A stretch of DNA of 64,000 bases, taken from positions 26,476,068-26,540,067 of the forward strand of contig JAOANR010000014.1 in NCBI GenBank assembly GCA_030278955.1, given 5' to 3'. Below, in pieces: positions 35,408 through 46,505 of this stretch. The position numbers and the translations under genes are program-made. The stretch's first letter is position 1; each line of letters opens with the position of its first letter. The DNA is from Hygrophila difformis. Taxonomy: Eukaryota; Streptophyta; Magnoliopsida; Lamiales; Acanthaceae. Below the pieces are notes generated by a model, which made no database searches, was not told the origin of the DNA, and saw only the letters and a list, made by a program, of their open reading frames with translations.

Positions 35408-38228
35408 TCACTGATCATACCTGTGTGATAACCTGCACGTGCGTGTGTTGTGCCCCCGTATGCCGCACCGTGTACACTTGCCCTTGCCTATCGGACGTTG
35501 GGATGGTATTCGTTTTTTCTTCGGTCGACCGGGCTGCACACGCACATCCGGAGGAAAGACAAATTCTCCCTCATTCTCCACGGCACTGCTGCCGCTGTCT
35601 CCCATGAGAGGATAGACGACTCCGTCGTACGTCTTCTTGTATAATTCAACCGTGTAACACGGATCACAGTAGTTATAAATATTCCCCTGCATCTTCTCTA
35701 TCGCAGCACATCCGCGCTTGCATGGCAGCCGCCATAGTTTCCAATAACCACATGTGCAAGTCCGCCGCTCCACGTCCACGGCATATATGCTGCCCCTATC
35801 GGCAACCTCAAACAATGAACCGGCCGCGCGCTGCAGCTCCAGGGCACCGGATTCCATGTAATTTCAGTGTAACACCTTCGCCGGTTCCGGGCATAACTCT
35901 CCGGCCATCTTTGCACCGGCCTCTCTCTTGTTGTTCATCATCTTCATAACCATTTTACGGATTGCTTTGAGCATTGAACATGGATGTAGTCCTCTCGGTT
36001 TCACCACCCATGAGTTCCAGCTCTCGATAAGGTTGGTGTTCATCATGCCCCACTTCTGTCCCGGGAACACAGCGTTCGCCCATGTGTATGGCTCCGAGTT
36101 TTGAATGAACGCCCATGAAAGGGGCATTGCTTGAAGTATTGAGTTTAGGTGCTGGACCATCTCGTCATACGTTGCGGCATATGCAGCAGCCTTCAGCACA
36201 CCTGTCCATTTCGTTTTATCTTTGTACGGGTATTTCGTCAACACCTGTCATTTATGCAAGTCATACTGAACTGTTACTCAACAAATACCTATGTCTCTGA
36301 AATATTATACCAAACATGTGGCCAGTGTGTGAGTTTAGAAAAACGGAACACAGGTTACCTGCGTTTGGAAGTTATCCACGAGGTGTCGTAGACACACTGC
36401 ATGATTACTCCCCCTGAACACACCTGGGATACCTTTCATCAACCCAGAGTTGTGGTCGCTGTAAAAAGTATACTCGCTCCAATCGTCGTGTTCGTTCTCT
36501 CGGTCAAGAGCATACCTCAGCTTTGAACAAAACCACTCTCAATTGATATCCGTCTCCCCATCCGTAACTGTACACAACCACGCAAGCAGTCAAAAATGTC
36601 ACTTCCTTGTTACTGATACAGTTGCTCCATAATAATTATGCAAGATATGTATGGAATGAACACCATTCGATAAAAGAGAACATACTAATATGCAAACTAC
36701 TGCATACTTGCAAATGCGATTGTTAAAAAGCCACCATTCCCGTCTTTGCCAATCGCTGCCAATACTGAACCCTTCCACTTGTTTTTAATATGCGTGCCAT
36801 CCATCTCAATAAGCCGCCGACATCCATTTTTAAACCCATCGATGCAGGCTGCGATTGCTATAAAAACTCTCCTAAACTTTCCGGTATCTTCGTGCACTTC
36901 CAAATCAGCGATGCTTCCTGGGTTCGACGCTACCAACCTGTTGCAAAATACACGAATCTTGTCAAAAGAGTAGTAATCGTCTCCATGCAATTCTTTCATT
37001 GCAACCTCCCTTCCATTCCAGGCCGTGCGGTAGCTAATTTTGACTTTGAAAGCTGCGTGTATTTGATCCACCACCCTATTCGGTTCGTAGTTATGATCCC
37101 GCCTCAACTTCTCCTTTATGAATGCGGCAACCCATGGAGCATTCGCCTTCGGATGTTTCCTTGACTGTAGATTATTTACGCCACATGAATGAGACAAAGT
37201 GCATGTGCAGATGGCAAAGGACTCGTCCGACTTGTGGTGTGATGCATACACCCGCCATCCACAACCTTCCATTGAACATTTCACAAGAATTTTCTTCGTA
37301 TGGTTAATCACATAGTAGTATTGGCGCCGAACCGCAATACAATGATTTTTCAGCACCATGCGGAACTGTTCCGCATCCTTAAACCTCTGTCCTTTTCCTT
37401 TTATTGCATCGGCCCATAGCAGTCTCATATCTTCGTTGTCCTCCCCTATATCGTCATCGATTTCCTCCTCCGCTTCGTTGTCCGACCTGCGGTACACGAA
37501 ATAACCCTCAAAAACACCACCGTCACGTACAGACAATACCAATATTATGCATGAACAACACCAGATATTGCAATATTATGGGACACATACATGATCGTTC
37601 CCTGCAGCACCTAATACTACATTGCTCTATGCAAAACACCATAATATATAGATGGCCAACACAACAATTGCATAAGTGGTGTACACAACTGTAGTAATTC
37701 CTCGATTGTGATCCACCACATTTCTCAAATCATGTTTCATGTACTGCATACGTCCCAACACTCCTATCATTTGCATACGCAGCACAAATAATAATTTAGC
37801 CAATAACAACCCATTTTTGCTAATCAATACAATACCAACGTGCGATAAAAAATACTAAATACCAGTTACTAGCAGTCTAATACCATTGTGTAGCTTGTTT
37901 AACACAACATTCACCTCTGTCCCTCGTTGGCAGCTTCCCTGTTCATCAACCTCATTTTTCCGAAAGCTTGACCCTTTGCTCGATTCAAACAGAACATTCT
38001 TCTTATATCTTCAGGAAACAGGATCTCCATCGTGCAGTCCCCGTCGGGCACCTCAAAAAGCAAGCTCATCGTCGTTGGAGATACGTCTGCCCATTTCTCC
38101 GCCAACTTCGCAAACAAATTCGCCACAAGGTCGTCGTCCCTTACCCGTACAAGATGAACCTCGGAGTTGTATTCACAGAATAACATCATCTCTGCCCCGT
38201 TTCCTCCGCCTTCCATGCCGCTCGCCAT
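35408..38228 (-). pseudogene. mudrA-type transposase of the MULE (decayed)
   Basis: The first exon (37915-38228) encodes the N-terminal region common in plant MULE transposases (LLFEVPDGDCTMEILFPEDI). The main exon (about 36700-37530) has a MuDR N-terminal domain (FKDAEQFRMVLKNHCIAV, KCSMEGCGWRVYAS) and the first catalytic Asp (LIEMDGTHIK). Around 36360-36600 it continues with the second Asp (TFYSDHNSGLMKG) and the CLRHLVDNF block. From 36244 the Glu lies in NTNLIESWNSWV. A SWIM-like motif (CTCGYWKLWRLPCKR) and a CCHC knuckle (CTRCGIRGHNTRTC) close the protein. It is inactive as read: TGA at 36539-36541 and at 35864-35866, the SWIM His replaced by Arg, and no clear acceptor for the second exon. 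Confidence 0.88.
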
Positions 38229-38644
38229 TCCACTTCCGTTCCGACGTTGTGCGTTGGCAAAACCCTAATCCAGCTTCAAACCCTTACCCAAAACCCTTCC
38301 CTTCACCTTCTCGTCGTCCCCTCCAGCGTAAACACCTCCGAACCCTAAACTCTACAAACCCTCCTCGTCGCACGGTCGCCCTTCTCGGAAACCCTTCGAT
38401 TCTTCCAAAATCCGCAACCAACGACGAGGAGTGAAGCCCTCCGACGATGAGGAAACTCTGCCGGTGTTCGCTTCTAGGGACCTGCGCGCGCGGACGACGA
38501 GGAAACCTCCGATGAAGCTTCCCCAAGAATCGCCCTGCCCGGAACACCTTTTTCTCCACCGCTTGCCCGCTCCCCTTCCCACTTTCGATTTTCTCACATG
38601 TTTTGGCCACCTCAAATGCAAAACTTTCGCCAACTTCGCCTATC

Positions 38645-38832
38645 ACATCACCTGCAAAAAGTGGGGGTATTTTAGACATTTCCCAATTACATTTTGTTTT
38701 GCCTTTAGTTTAATGACTGAGGTACTGAAGTGGAAGGTATTTTACACTTGGGTACTAATACATATGAAGAATGGTATGCTGTTACTGATCTTACATATCT
38801 TTTCTCTTGAGGTATTAAACTCTCAAAACCCC
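38645..38832 (-). repeat. MULE right terminal inverted repeat
   Basis: Inverted, it begins GGGGTTTTGAGAGTTTAATA and contains CCTTCCACTTCAGTACC and GGGAAATGTCTAAAATACCC. It is somewhat longer than the left repeat because of an extra segment of about 45 bp near the tip. Confidence 0.85.
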
Positions 38833-38841
38833 TTTAAGTTA

Positions 38842-38869
38842 TTAATGGTTTAAATTTGTGTATTGTCTA

Positions 38870-38938
<69 letters not shown>

Positions 38939-38946
38939 AGAGGAAT
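38842..38946. mobile_element. Right part of the Stowaway MITE split by the MULE
   Basis: The sequence resumes as TTAATGGTTTAAATTTGTGT (cf. TTAATCGTTGAAAATGTGCA in the intact copy, inverted). It contains a run of 61 A (38877-38937) and ends CAGAGGAAT-TA, the expected worn inverse of the CTTCCTCCG left end. Confidence 0.7.
38877..38937. repeat. Poly(A) run of 61 bases
   Basis: An uninterrupted A homopolymer inside the right half of the split Stowaway MITE. Related copies have a short A/T run at this point. The exact length may be affected by sequencing or assembly. Confidence 0.85.
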
Positions 38947-39184
38947 TATTAGATTTCTTACTGTGAGTGTCCGATCTTGCAAAAGTTATCACATGTTAAA
39001 AATTCTAATGTTTACAACCTTGGTTCGTTCAGTGAATTTAATCCATTTATTAACACTTGATAAAATTGGCCAAGTCTATACTGGACAAACAAATCAAAAT
39101 ATTCCTAAACCGAACCAATTCCAGTTTCCAAATATCGATAGCACTTCCTCACTTAACCCCAAGTTGCGACGATCGAAGATCGAT

Positions 39185-42100
39185 ATGGTTAACCGTCGTT
39201 GTGCCCAGGTTCCGACGAGCGACGATGACGATGACGGACCACTACCTCGAAACTCTACTACCGCCGCTGAATACAAAAGACAGAGGAAGCGGAAAATGGT
39301 TCAGTTTTCAGATGAGGAGGAAGAGAAGGAAATTGAGGAAGCGACGAACGCAAATAAGAAGAAGAAGAAGAAGGTTGAGGAGCCGGAGTCCGACCCTCAA
39401 GATGGCGACGAACAGGTTGATGTGGAAGCCCATCCGCTGGGTGAGGTGATCAGGGTTTCGGCTAAGGGGAGAGGGAAGAAGAAGAATCATTATGCTTCCT
39501 TTGAGTACGACGGTCTGCAATATCAACTGGTGAGTTCATTTTCATTTTCAATTTTATGTCAAACATTTCTTAAAATGATTTTCTGGATCGATTTGCAGGC
39601 TGTCAGCCTATTTGTTTGGTTGGATTTGTTCAAAGCTCACATTATTAATATCAACATAATTTATACTAGTGTTATTTTCTTTTAGGAGGATTCAGTGCTT
39701 TTAGTTCCGGAGGATAGTGGTCTGAAGCCTTATGTTGCCATAATTAAGGTAATTCTCACTTTTTAGAATGTTTTAAGCTCCACCAAAAAGCATATTTGAT
39801 TGGCACGCATTTTATTTTGAATGATGAAGCCATGTCGTTGCTTTACTATAGTTACTGGTTATTTGATGGTTGTTATGTACGAATATGTAATTTCTTGCTC
39901 TTGGGTATCTGATTATTTGAAATTTAAATTTAAGGGATATTGTTGTCGTATTTATTCTGTTCCACGCCGTGGCTATTGTTATTGATAATTTTCAAGGGTG
40001 TTCATTAATTCCTAGTCACTGGAAGTTAGTAGATCCTTCACCAATGATTTCTTATTTAAATAGTTAGCTGTCCTATTTTCTTTTCAAGTGTTTCTAATGG
40101 TGTTCCTTGTTAGTCTTGTCTACAACTATATTCTCAATGCCAATGAAAATTTGTATGAATGCCTCAATCTTTAAACTTTCTACGGTTGGAATATGAGAAT
40201 TTGTGCCCCAACATATCGGCTTTGGAGTGCGTTGTGTCATCTTTCTGTATAATGAGGTTCTCTCTAGTTTCTGATACAGAAATATGAACTTATTTGTTGG
40301 GGTTTTTAAGTTTCATATATACCATGCAGGACATTTCACAAGTTAAAGGAGCAGCTGTGATGATCACTGGACAGTGGTTCTATCGTCCAGAGGAGGCAGA
40401 AAAAAAGGGGGGTGGAAATTGGAAGTCTCGTGATACAAGGCAAGTTTTTTACAGCTTCCACAGAGATGAAGTTCCAGCAGAATCTGTAATGCACAAGTGT
40501 GTAGTGCATTTCATACCTAAGAATAAGCAGATTCCGAACCGCAAACAACACCCTGGTTTTATTGTTCAGAAGGTATATGACACAGAACAGAAGCGGCTAT
40601 TTAAGTTGACAGATAAGGACTATGAAGAAGGCAAACAACATGAGATTGACCTTCTTGTTGAGAAGACTCTTGCACGACTTGGAGACCTTCCTGACCTTGA
40701 CCCTGATGCTGATTCTGTGGATCATGAAGATGACACCAAGAATAAACGGCTATTAAAGAAGAGGAGCATATCTCATCTGGATGTTTCCAGGGATCATGAA
40801 GGATTTGATAAACCTCAATCTCAGAAAGCTGAAACTCCTTTGGGAGTATCTTCTGGTGCATCTGAATACCACAGCGTTCTTTTAAAATTTAAGGTGCTGA
40901 CTGGGGAGACACAGCGTGACAAGTGGTTGGAAAAGCTTCTTCAATCAATTGAGAGTATGTGTACTCCTAAGCAGAATGAAAAGGAAGAGAAGGGCACAAC
41001 CAAGAACGGTGGCTTGGATCACCAAAATTTTCCTCAGGATAAGAATACAGATGTAAGTGCTGATCCCTTGCCTGAAATTTGTGCCTTCCACTAAAATAAT
41101 TGCCGTAAATCTTATTGATGGTTATAAGTAAATCTTACAGCATGGTGCGTCCTTTGACTGGCCTGATACAGCTGTTCCAGCAATTGCTGCTCTTGAGAAA
41201 GCAGCTCATGAAACACTCTCGGCTGACTATCAAAAGTACAACCAAAAGATGCGATCATTAAACTTTAATATCAAGGTAGCCATTAGTAGTTCCTAATATA
41301 AGATTTATTTGCCGGCCAGCCTATTTTTTAATGGAGATTCTGTGAACCTACAAAATGGAGTGTTTAGTACATGAGTTTGCTGTACAGAATCTTGTGATTG
41401 TTATTAGTGGTCTCTATAATATGCCTGCTATCAATGATTCACATTTACTCTCTTGGATGCATCTTTGTTTCTTTTTTCATCCCCGCCCCTTCTTTGTGCT
41501 AGATGAGATGCGTGCTTTATCTCTTCTTAAGCTTCTTTATTGATGGCAGAACAATGCTCTATTATCTCGGCGTCTGATGAATAAAGAGTTACAACCTGCT
41601 CAGATACTTAGTATGATGCCAAATGAATTAAAGGTCTGGTTTCAACTTACTCAGTATTTTCTTCTTTTTATTTGTTTTTGCCTTCTGGGATGTCTGCAGG
41701 GTTGATTTCCTTCCCCCAACCTGTATCAATATGATTGTTGGACAAGATATTATTAATGTTAAAAGTGATGTATTGTGCTATTGACTCTCACTGGAAAAGC
41801 TACCTATATAGCTAAAGAATAGAGAAAAATGCATTTGAATTAAATCTTCGTTTGGCATGGAAAATAATTTGTGCCAAAATCTGATTTTTGTCTAGAGTGG
41901 ATACACAGCTGAGGAATTAGCTAGCAGGGAACCAGAAAAGCCTGACGGCATACAGGTTTAATTTTGTAATATTCATATTGAATATACAACTCGATTATGT
42001 CATTTTATTTTTCCTTTTGGATCTTTGATATTCATCCTGGTGTGTTTTATTGGTATATATCTATGTTGTGACCAGATGACTGATGCACGTTGCAAAACAT

Positions 42101-42609
42101 GCAATAAGAAGCAAGCAGCCTTGCTAGAAATCATCCAGGCTGGGCATGGTGACCGATACCAGGTTCTTAAATTGTGGCTTCTCTTATACTCGCAGAACTT
42201 TGCCAAAATTACGTATTGATTGGGAGAATGACGAAACACTCGCAGAACTGACATTGTCCCATCAATTTGCATACAATTATTCTATCTTAAATATAATGTC
42301 CTTAATTTGTGCTGTGTTCTCACTTCTCAGCTGCAATGCGTGTCTTGTGGGAACACCTGGTACGCGTCTAGGGACGATGCAGCGTCACTAACAATTGAAG
42401 GGATAAAATCCAGCGTGCCAGTTGGCACTGCACCATTGGCTACCGCCAAGTTTGAAGATGTGCAAAAGATTTTGGCTACACCTCGTGAAGCTGAGAAAGG
42501 ACCAATGGATGCCATTAAGAAAAAAACAGAAGCATTCTTGCCAGTACTAGAGAATCAAAAATCATTCAACAAAACTCGGGCCGAGGAAAACCCCCCTGGT
42601 GCCAAGTAG
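39185..42609 (+). CDS. AIPP3: BAH + TFIIS-M domain chromatin protein (AIPP3/BDT1 type)
   Basis: Exons 39185-39529, 39686-39748, 40330-41052, 41141-41275, 41550-41633, 41896-41955, 42076-42162 and 42331-42609 join in phase to 591 residues, about the length of Arabidopsis AIPP3 (At4g11560). All introns have GT/AG ends. A basic/acidic N-terminus (KRQRKRKMVQF, KKKKKKVEEPE) is followed by a BAH domain (about residues 110-260; YVAIIKDISQ, ITGQWFYRPEEAE, FYSFHRDEVPAESVMHKC). A TFIIS central-type helical region (about 330-480; RDKWLEKLLQSIES, SLNFNIKNN, LLSRRLMNKEL) and a CxxC...CxxC zinc ribbon (Cys 476, 479, 502, 505) follow. AIPP3 reads H3K27me3 through its BAH domain and works with PHD proteins and CPL2 in transcriptional repression. 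The MULE-bearing MITE ends about 240 bp upstream of the ATG, so promoter and leader are likely affected. Confidence 0.9.
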
Positions 42610-43893
42610 TTTATCTTGTGTAAATAATTGTAAGCTTTTAGGCATTCACATGGGGAGTGTAAAATAGTAAATATACCGAGGCTGTAGAGTAATTGAAGAT
42701 GATAGTTAACCCCCAGGCTATGTTTTGTTTTATGGATTCATATGTTTGTGAACCTAATCCAATTTAGCATCATAATTAACTCGCCAAATTAGTACATCAA
42801 ATTCAAATGCATTCATCTGAATAATGCCCAATGATTTTACTGTGGAGTTATTACAAATACTGGATCATCTCATTAGGTGTGTCATTCTTTTCTTTTTTTT
42901 TTTTATTGGATTAAATTTTAGATTCTTCCCTTCAGAATTTCATGAGTCAGCCATCTGGAGACTGAAATTATTTCAGGTGGCTTTGTTCTGATATACTAAT
43001 ACTAGTATATAAAACAAAATCACATTGCAATTCATGGCTTTGGATTCTGTCCAATTATTTAGAAGATGCCCCCAAGTGAGGTGTAAGTTGAGTTGGGGGG
43101 ATGAATTGTTGCATCCAGTCACTAAAATGACAAGCCAAAACCATCTACATTCTGTATAGTGTGGAATTCGAAACGGTGAACTTGTGCAAGAATTTGTTGG
43201 CAGTTTGGTCATTTCATTTTGAGAGCCCTAATTTTGCCAACTAAAGGTAAATGCAGGCAGCAATTGCTTATGAATGGGTATGAATTTCAGACAGAATGTG
43301 GTAGAGTTCCTCATTTGTAGTAGTAGTTAGTTGAACCTGCAGCAGGTTTATAACTGATATCGTTATGCAATTCATTCTTTGAATTAAGTAGGAAGAAGTA
43401 TCAATGACTGTAGAGTGAGTGAACATGGAACTAGATTTCGACAAATACTGTATTGTAGACTCCCATAATCACCCATTTCATAATGATTATGCGAAAAATA
43501 TGACCATAGTTTGTTCAATTTATTGTCGTATTATAGTTTATTTAATCTGGCTAATCTATCTAACATACAAATGTATAAAATTCATTTAATATAATATCAA
43601 TCCATAAATGATTTGTTATGGTTTGTTATCATATATTTTTTCACTACAATTTCGATGCATAAATGTTTTGTTAACATATTTGGTAGTATTCCTTATCCAT
43701 AATAGTTCATGTAATTAAATTACCTAATCTAAATTCATAGTCAAATTTAGTTATCCTATATTTTGAAAGTGCATTATACTTTTATACACTTATTCTGTTT
43801 TTTGGTAGAGAAAACGATTGAGTTTTGCTACTGTTTTTTTTTTTTTATCATACTTTGACTTCTGTTTATAGAACAAATATAAAAGAAAAAATA
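42610..43893. other. 3' flank of the BAH gene and intergenic DNA
   Basis: No gene is seen. The first 150 bp probably contain the 3' UTR. The remainder is AT-rich and holds no element with recognisable ends. Confidence 0.4.
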
Positions 43894-43895
43894 TA

Positions 43896-44155
43896 CTTCA
43901 TCCGTTTTTTTTAAAGGTTATATTTCTCATTTGCACGTATGCCAATGCACATTTTCAACGATTAATAACTCAAATTCGGTATAAATAAAAATTCTAAAAT
44001 TTTGATATTTAAAAACTATAAGATGAGACGAATCCAATAAGATCTCACTTGGCTATATTTTATTTTCTATAATTATAATAAAAATAGAAATCAAAGTGCT
44101 ACAATGAATAATAAAAAAAAAAATCAAAACGTAACCTTAAAAAGAACGGAGGAAG
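43896..44155. mobile_element. Stowaway MITE (intact ends)
   Basis: 260 bp between TA dinucleotides (43894-43895, 44156-44157). The ends CTTCATCCGTTTTTTTTAAA and TTAAAAAGAACGGAGGAAG are inverted repeats. The interior carries GATGAGACGAATCCAATAAG, the motif shared by relics at about 3839, 6885, 27410, 54345 and 55390. It is the best reference copy of this family in the window. Confidence 0.9.
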
Positions 44156-44314
44156 TAGTTGTTAATTGAGATCTGGTTTGAAATTTATGGGCCAAGTCCA
44201 TTGTTTGGGGCTCAAATAATTTCTAATGAATGGGCACATATTCAATGAGTCTGGGCCCAAATAATTTCAAATCCATTCATTAGAATTTAGAACATATTTC
44301 AAAATGCCGTCCAC

Positions 44315-44399
44315 TGTTGAAGTCCCAGGTTATATGTTTTGGGTAGATGATATTCATCTCTCGAGTAGGGGTGTGTTGAAGTCCCACAGGTTATATGTT
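44315..44399 (+). repeat. Short direct duplication upstream of the Rpr2-domain gene
   Basis: TGTTGAAGTCCCAGGTTATA (44315) recurs as TGTTGAAGTCCCACAGGTTA (44374), about 59 bp apart, in the probable promoter or leader of the next gene. Confidence 0.75.
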
Positions 44400-44866
44400 A
44401 GGGTTACCAATTGGTTTTTTTGGTTTTAGGTCGAAGCGTCCATCTTCTTTGTAACAACATCATTAGGAAATCCCATTTTCTGTGTTGTGAAGCTTCGAGA
44501 CCGCAGAAATTCGTTATCGAATTTGATCTTCGTTATCCGTCCATCGCTCATCACGTCTTCATCAGGTTTGTTATTAAGTTTTGTTGCGATTTTGATTTCA
44601 TAACTACTTTTTTGGATTTGATTTGTTTCGCAATTCTTTCAATTTGATGGGAGCTCAGCAATGGTATGCCGTATGTTGGTTGGGGGAATATTTCTGTGAT
44701 CATGTATCATTTGCCTTCGACATGGGTTATTTTTCTAATTCTTCAGATTTGGGTAGTTTTATGGCTAATTAAGCGTCACATGTAGTTTATAACTTTTCTT
44801 AGACTATGTATAGAAGAATTACCCCGACGCAGAAATTCTTGTGCAGACGGGCGAAAGTGGAACGGC

Positions 44867-46168
44867 ATGGGAAGAAAAGGGGGGAGGAAGAACGGGAACA
44901 ATGTGGCTCAGCGGCATGTATCCTGGACGTTGAGAGAAGAATTAAGTGGTAAGAAACAAGGCCATGTGTCTGCCCAGACTATGTGCAAGGTGGATCATCT
45001 GAAAAGCCTTGCCGTGTGGGCCGCGACCAAAGCCTCGGTTCCTCCCCTCGGCGCTTTCTTCGGTGAGCGCTTGGCTGCCACCACGGAGGCCTGGGAAATT
45101 CGCAGTGACCCGTCCTTCTTTGTTTGCGAAAGGTTTTGAATTATTCTTACTTAGATTTTGATGCCAAAGTATTTTCATTGTCATATGCAATTCATACACT
45201 TCCCTTTTTCCTGATATATGTTGAGTTTCATTGTGATTCACCAATCCAAGGAATTTCTCTGACTTTGTGGCATGATTTATTTTTCGTCTTAAGTTCAGTC
45301 ATTTGTTGCAGTTGTGGCAGAACACTGCGCTTGCAATTTTACTGTTGACATCTTGATGTTATGATCCTCACCAAATGCCTATAGTTCAAACATGAAAATG
45401 AGATCCTTACTTATTGCGCATTTGTTTCCCTGTGATTGCACGCCTGAAGGGAATGCTTATATATGGAAAATTGTGGAATGTACAATTTTCACCAGACGTG
45501 GGACAATGTCAGGTTTTAGATTGTGAAGAGAAACGCCTGATGCTTCTATTACAATGTTTTTTATGTTTTGCAGATGTGAATCCATTTTGCAACCTGGAAG
45601 TAACTGTACAATTCGTATTGAAAAAAACAAGTCCAAGACACGTCGCAGACGAAAGAAATCTAATCTAACCACACAGAATAACATTGTCTACATGTGCCAT
45701 TTCTGTTCCCATCGAAATTTGATGAGAGGAACACCAAAGGGTTACATGAAAGATATGTGCCGACAAAAGACCATACAACAGCCACACTCCCAGCCTGCCA
45801 TATCTTCTGTAGAGAAACACGCTACCTCGATGATACCATCAGCAGTTATTCCTACAATTAGCGTTCCCTCTACTGTCACTATGCCAGCAGCAGATGGATA
45901 TAATCTAGAAGCAAGCAATGCTACACCTCCATTGTCAACAGCCAGCATGTCTTTATTGGACTCGAAGAGGAAGAAGAGAACTAGATCATCCGCAAAGAAA
46001 GAACCCGAACCCAGAACTATTTCCACCAAAATCGATGCAGAAAAAAGTGTGGCTTCAAGTAAGAGGAGGAAAAAAGCATGGACAAGTTTGAAGGAGGTTG
46101 CCCAGAGCAATGACCATGACACTAGCCAGAAGAAGCTCACGAACTTAGCCATCCCATTCTTTCTTTGA
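44867..46168 (+). CDS. RNase P Rpr2/Rpp21/SNM1-domain protein
   Basis: Exons 44867-45132 and 45574-46168 join in phase to 286 residues. A leader intron (donor about 44567, acceptor about 44845) probably precedes the ATG. The Rpr2/Rpp21 zinc-ribbon domain covers about residues 30-140. It has an N-terminal helical part (DHLKSLAVWAATKA, LGAFFGERLAATTE), then CERC (Cys 87 and 90), a basic loop (KSKTRRRRKKS) and MCHFC (Cys 130 and 133). In other eukaryotes this family contacts the RNA of RNase P or MRP in tRNA and rRNA processing. Land-plant RNase P activity is protein-only, so the role here is more likely in the MRP-like particle; that is inference. The C-terminal half (150-286) is Ser/Thr- and Lys-rich, low complexity, with possible nuclear localisation signals (KRKKRTRSSAKK, SKRRKKAW). 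Confidence 0.85.
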
Positions 46169-46176
46169 TCATGTAG

Positions 46177-46505
46177 CTGGTCAAGCCTTTAACGGCGGTG
46201 TTGAAGCAGCAGGTGAAACAGATTGGATACATACGTGATGCCAAATTTGTGCTGCATGATGTTGGCCGAGAAGTGAAGGAATAAGCACTTATGGATGATA
46301 TTGAGAGACTTGGTGCTGCCCAAGGTTTCTTGACCACTGCAACTCGATCCCCACTGCGTATTATGAAGAATCTTCGTGTTTGTGGTGATTGCCAAAATAT
46401 ATTTAAGTGATGTCAAAGATAGTTGGCAGGGAAATTACAGCATGAGATAGCAAGAGATTTCACCATTTTGAAGATGGTTCGTGCAGCTGCAATGATTATT
46501 CGTAA
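46177..46505 (+). pseudogene. DYW-type PPR protein, C-terminal pseudogene fragment
   Basis: Read in one frame, this gives QQVKQIGYIRDAKFVLHDVG, then a stop, then GAAQGFLTT and SPLRIMKNLRVCGDCQN. After two more stops and a frameshift come FHHFEDGSCSCNDYS and TAA (46503-46505). These are the E/DYW blocks of plant organelle RNA-editing factors (YxPDTxFVLHDV, LRIxKNLRxCGDCH, FHHFxDGxCSCxDYW). The final Trp is Ser, and the His of CGDCH is Gln. No PPR motifs lie upstream; the fragment abuts the stop of the Rpr2-domain gene by only 8 bp. Stops, frameshift and lost zinc-site residues mark it as dead. Confidence 0.85.

Larger units (their letters stand above)
27499..38832. mobile_element. 11.3-kb Mutator-like element (MULE) carrying three genes
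   Basis: The left end (27499) and the inverted right end (38832) share a long imperfect terminal inverted repeat of about 150-180 bp, including TTTAATACC, CTTCCACTTCAGTACC/CTTTCACTTCAGTACC and GGAAATG(A/T)CTAA(A/T)AT(G/A)CCCCCA. It is flanked by a 9-bp duplication with one transition, TTCAAGTTA (27490-27498) and TTTAAGTTA (38833-38841), the size expected for Mutator. Inside are a ULP1-like gene (plus strand), a GRF zinc-finger gene (plus) and a mudrA-type transposase (minus). The insertion target was a Stowaway MITE. Confidence 0.92.
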
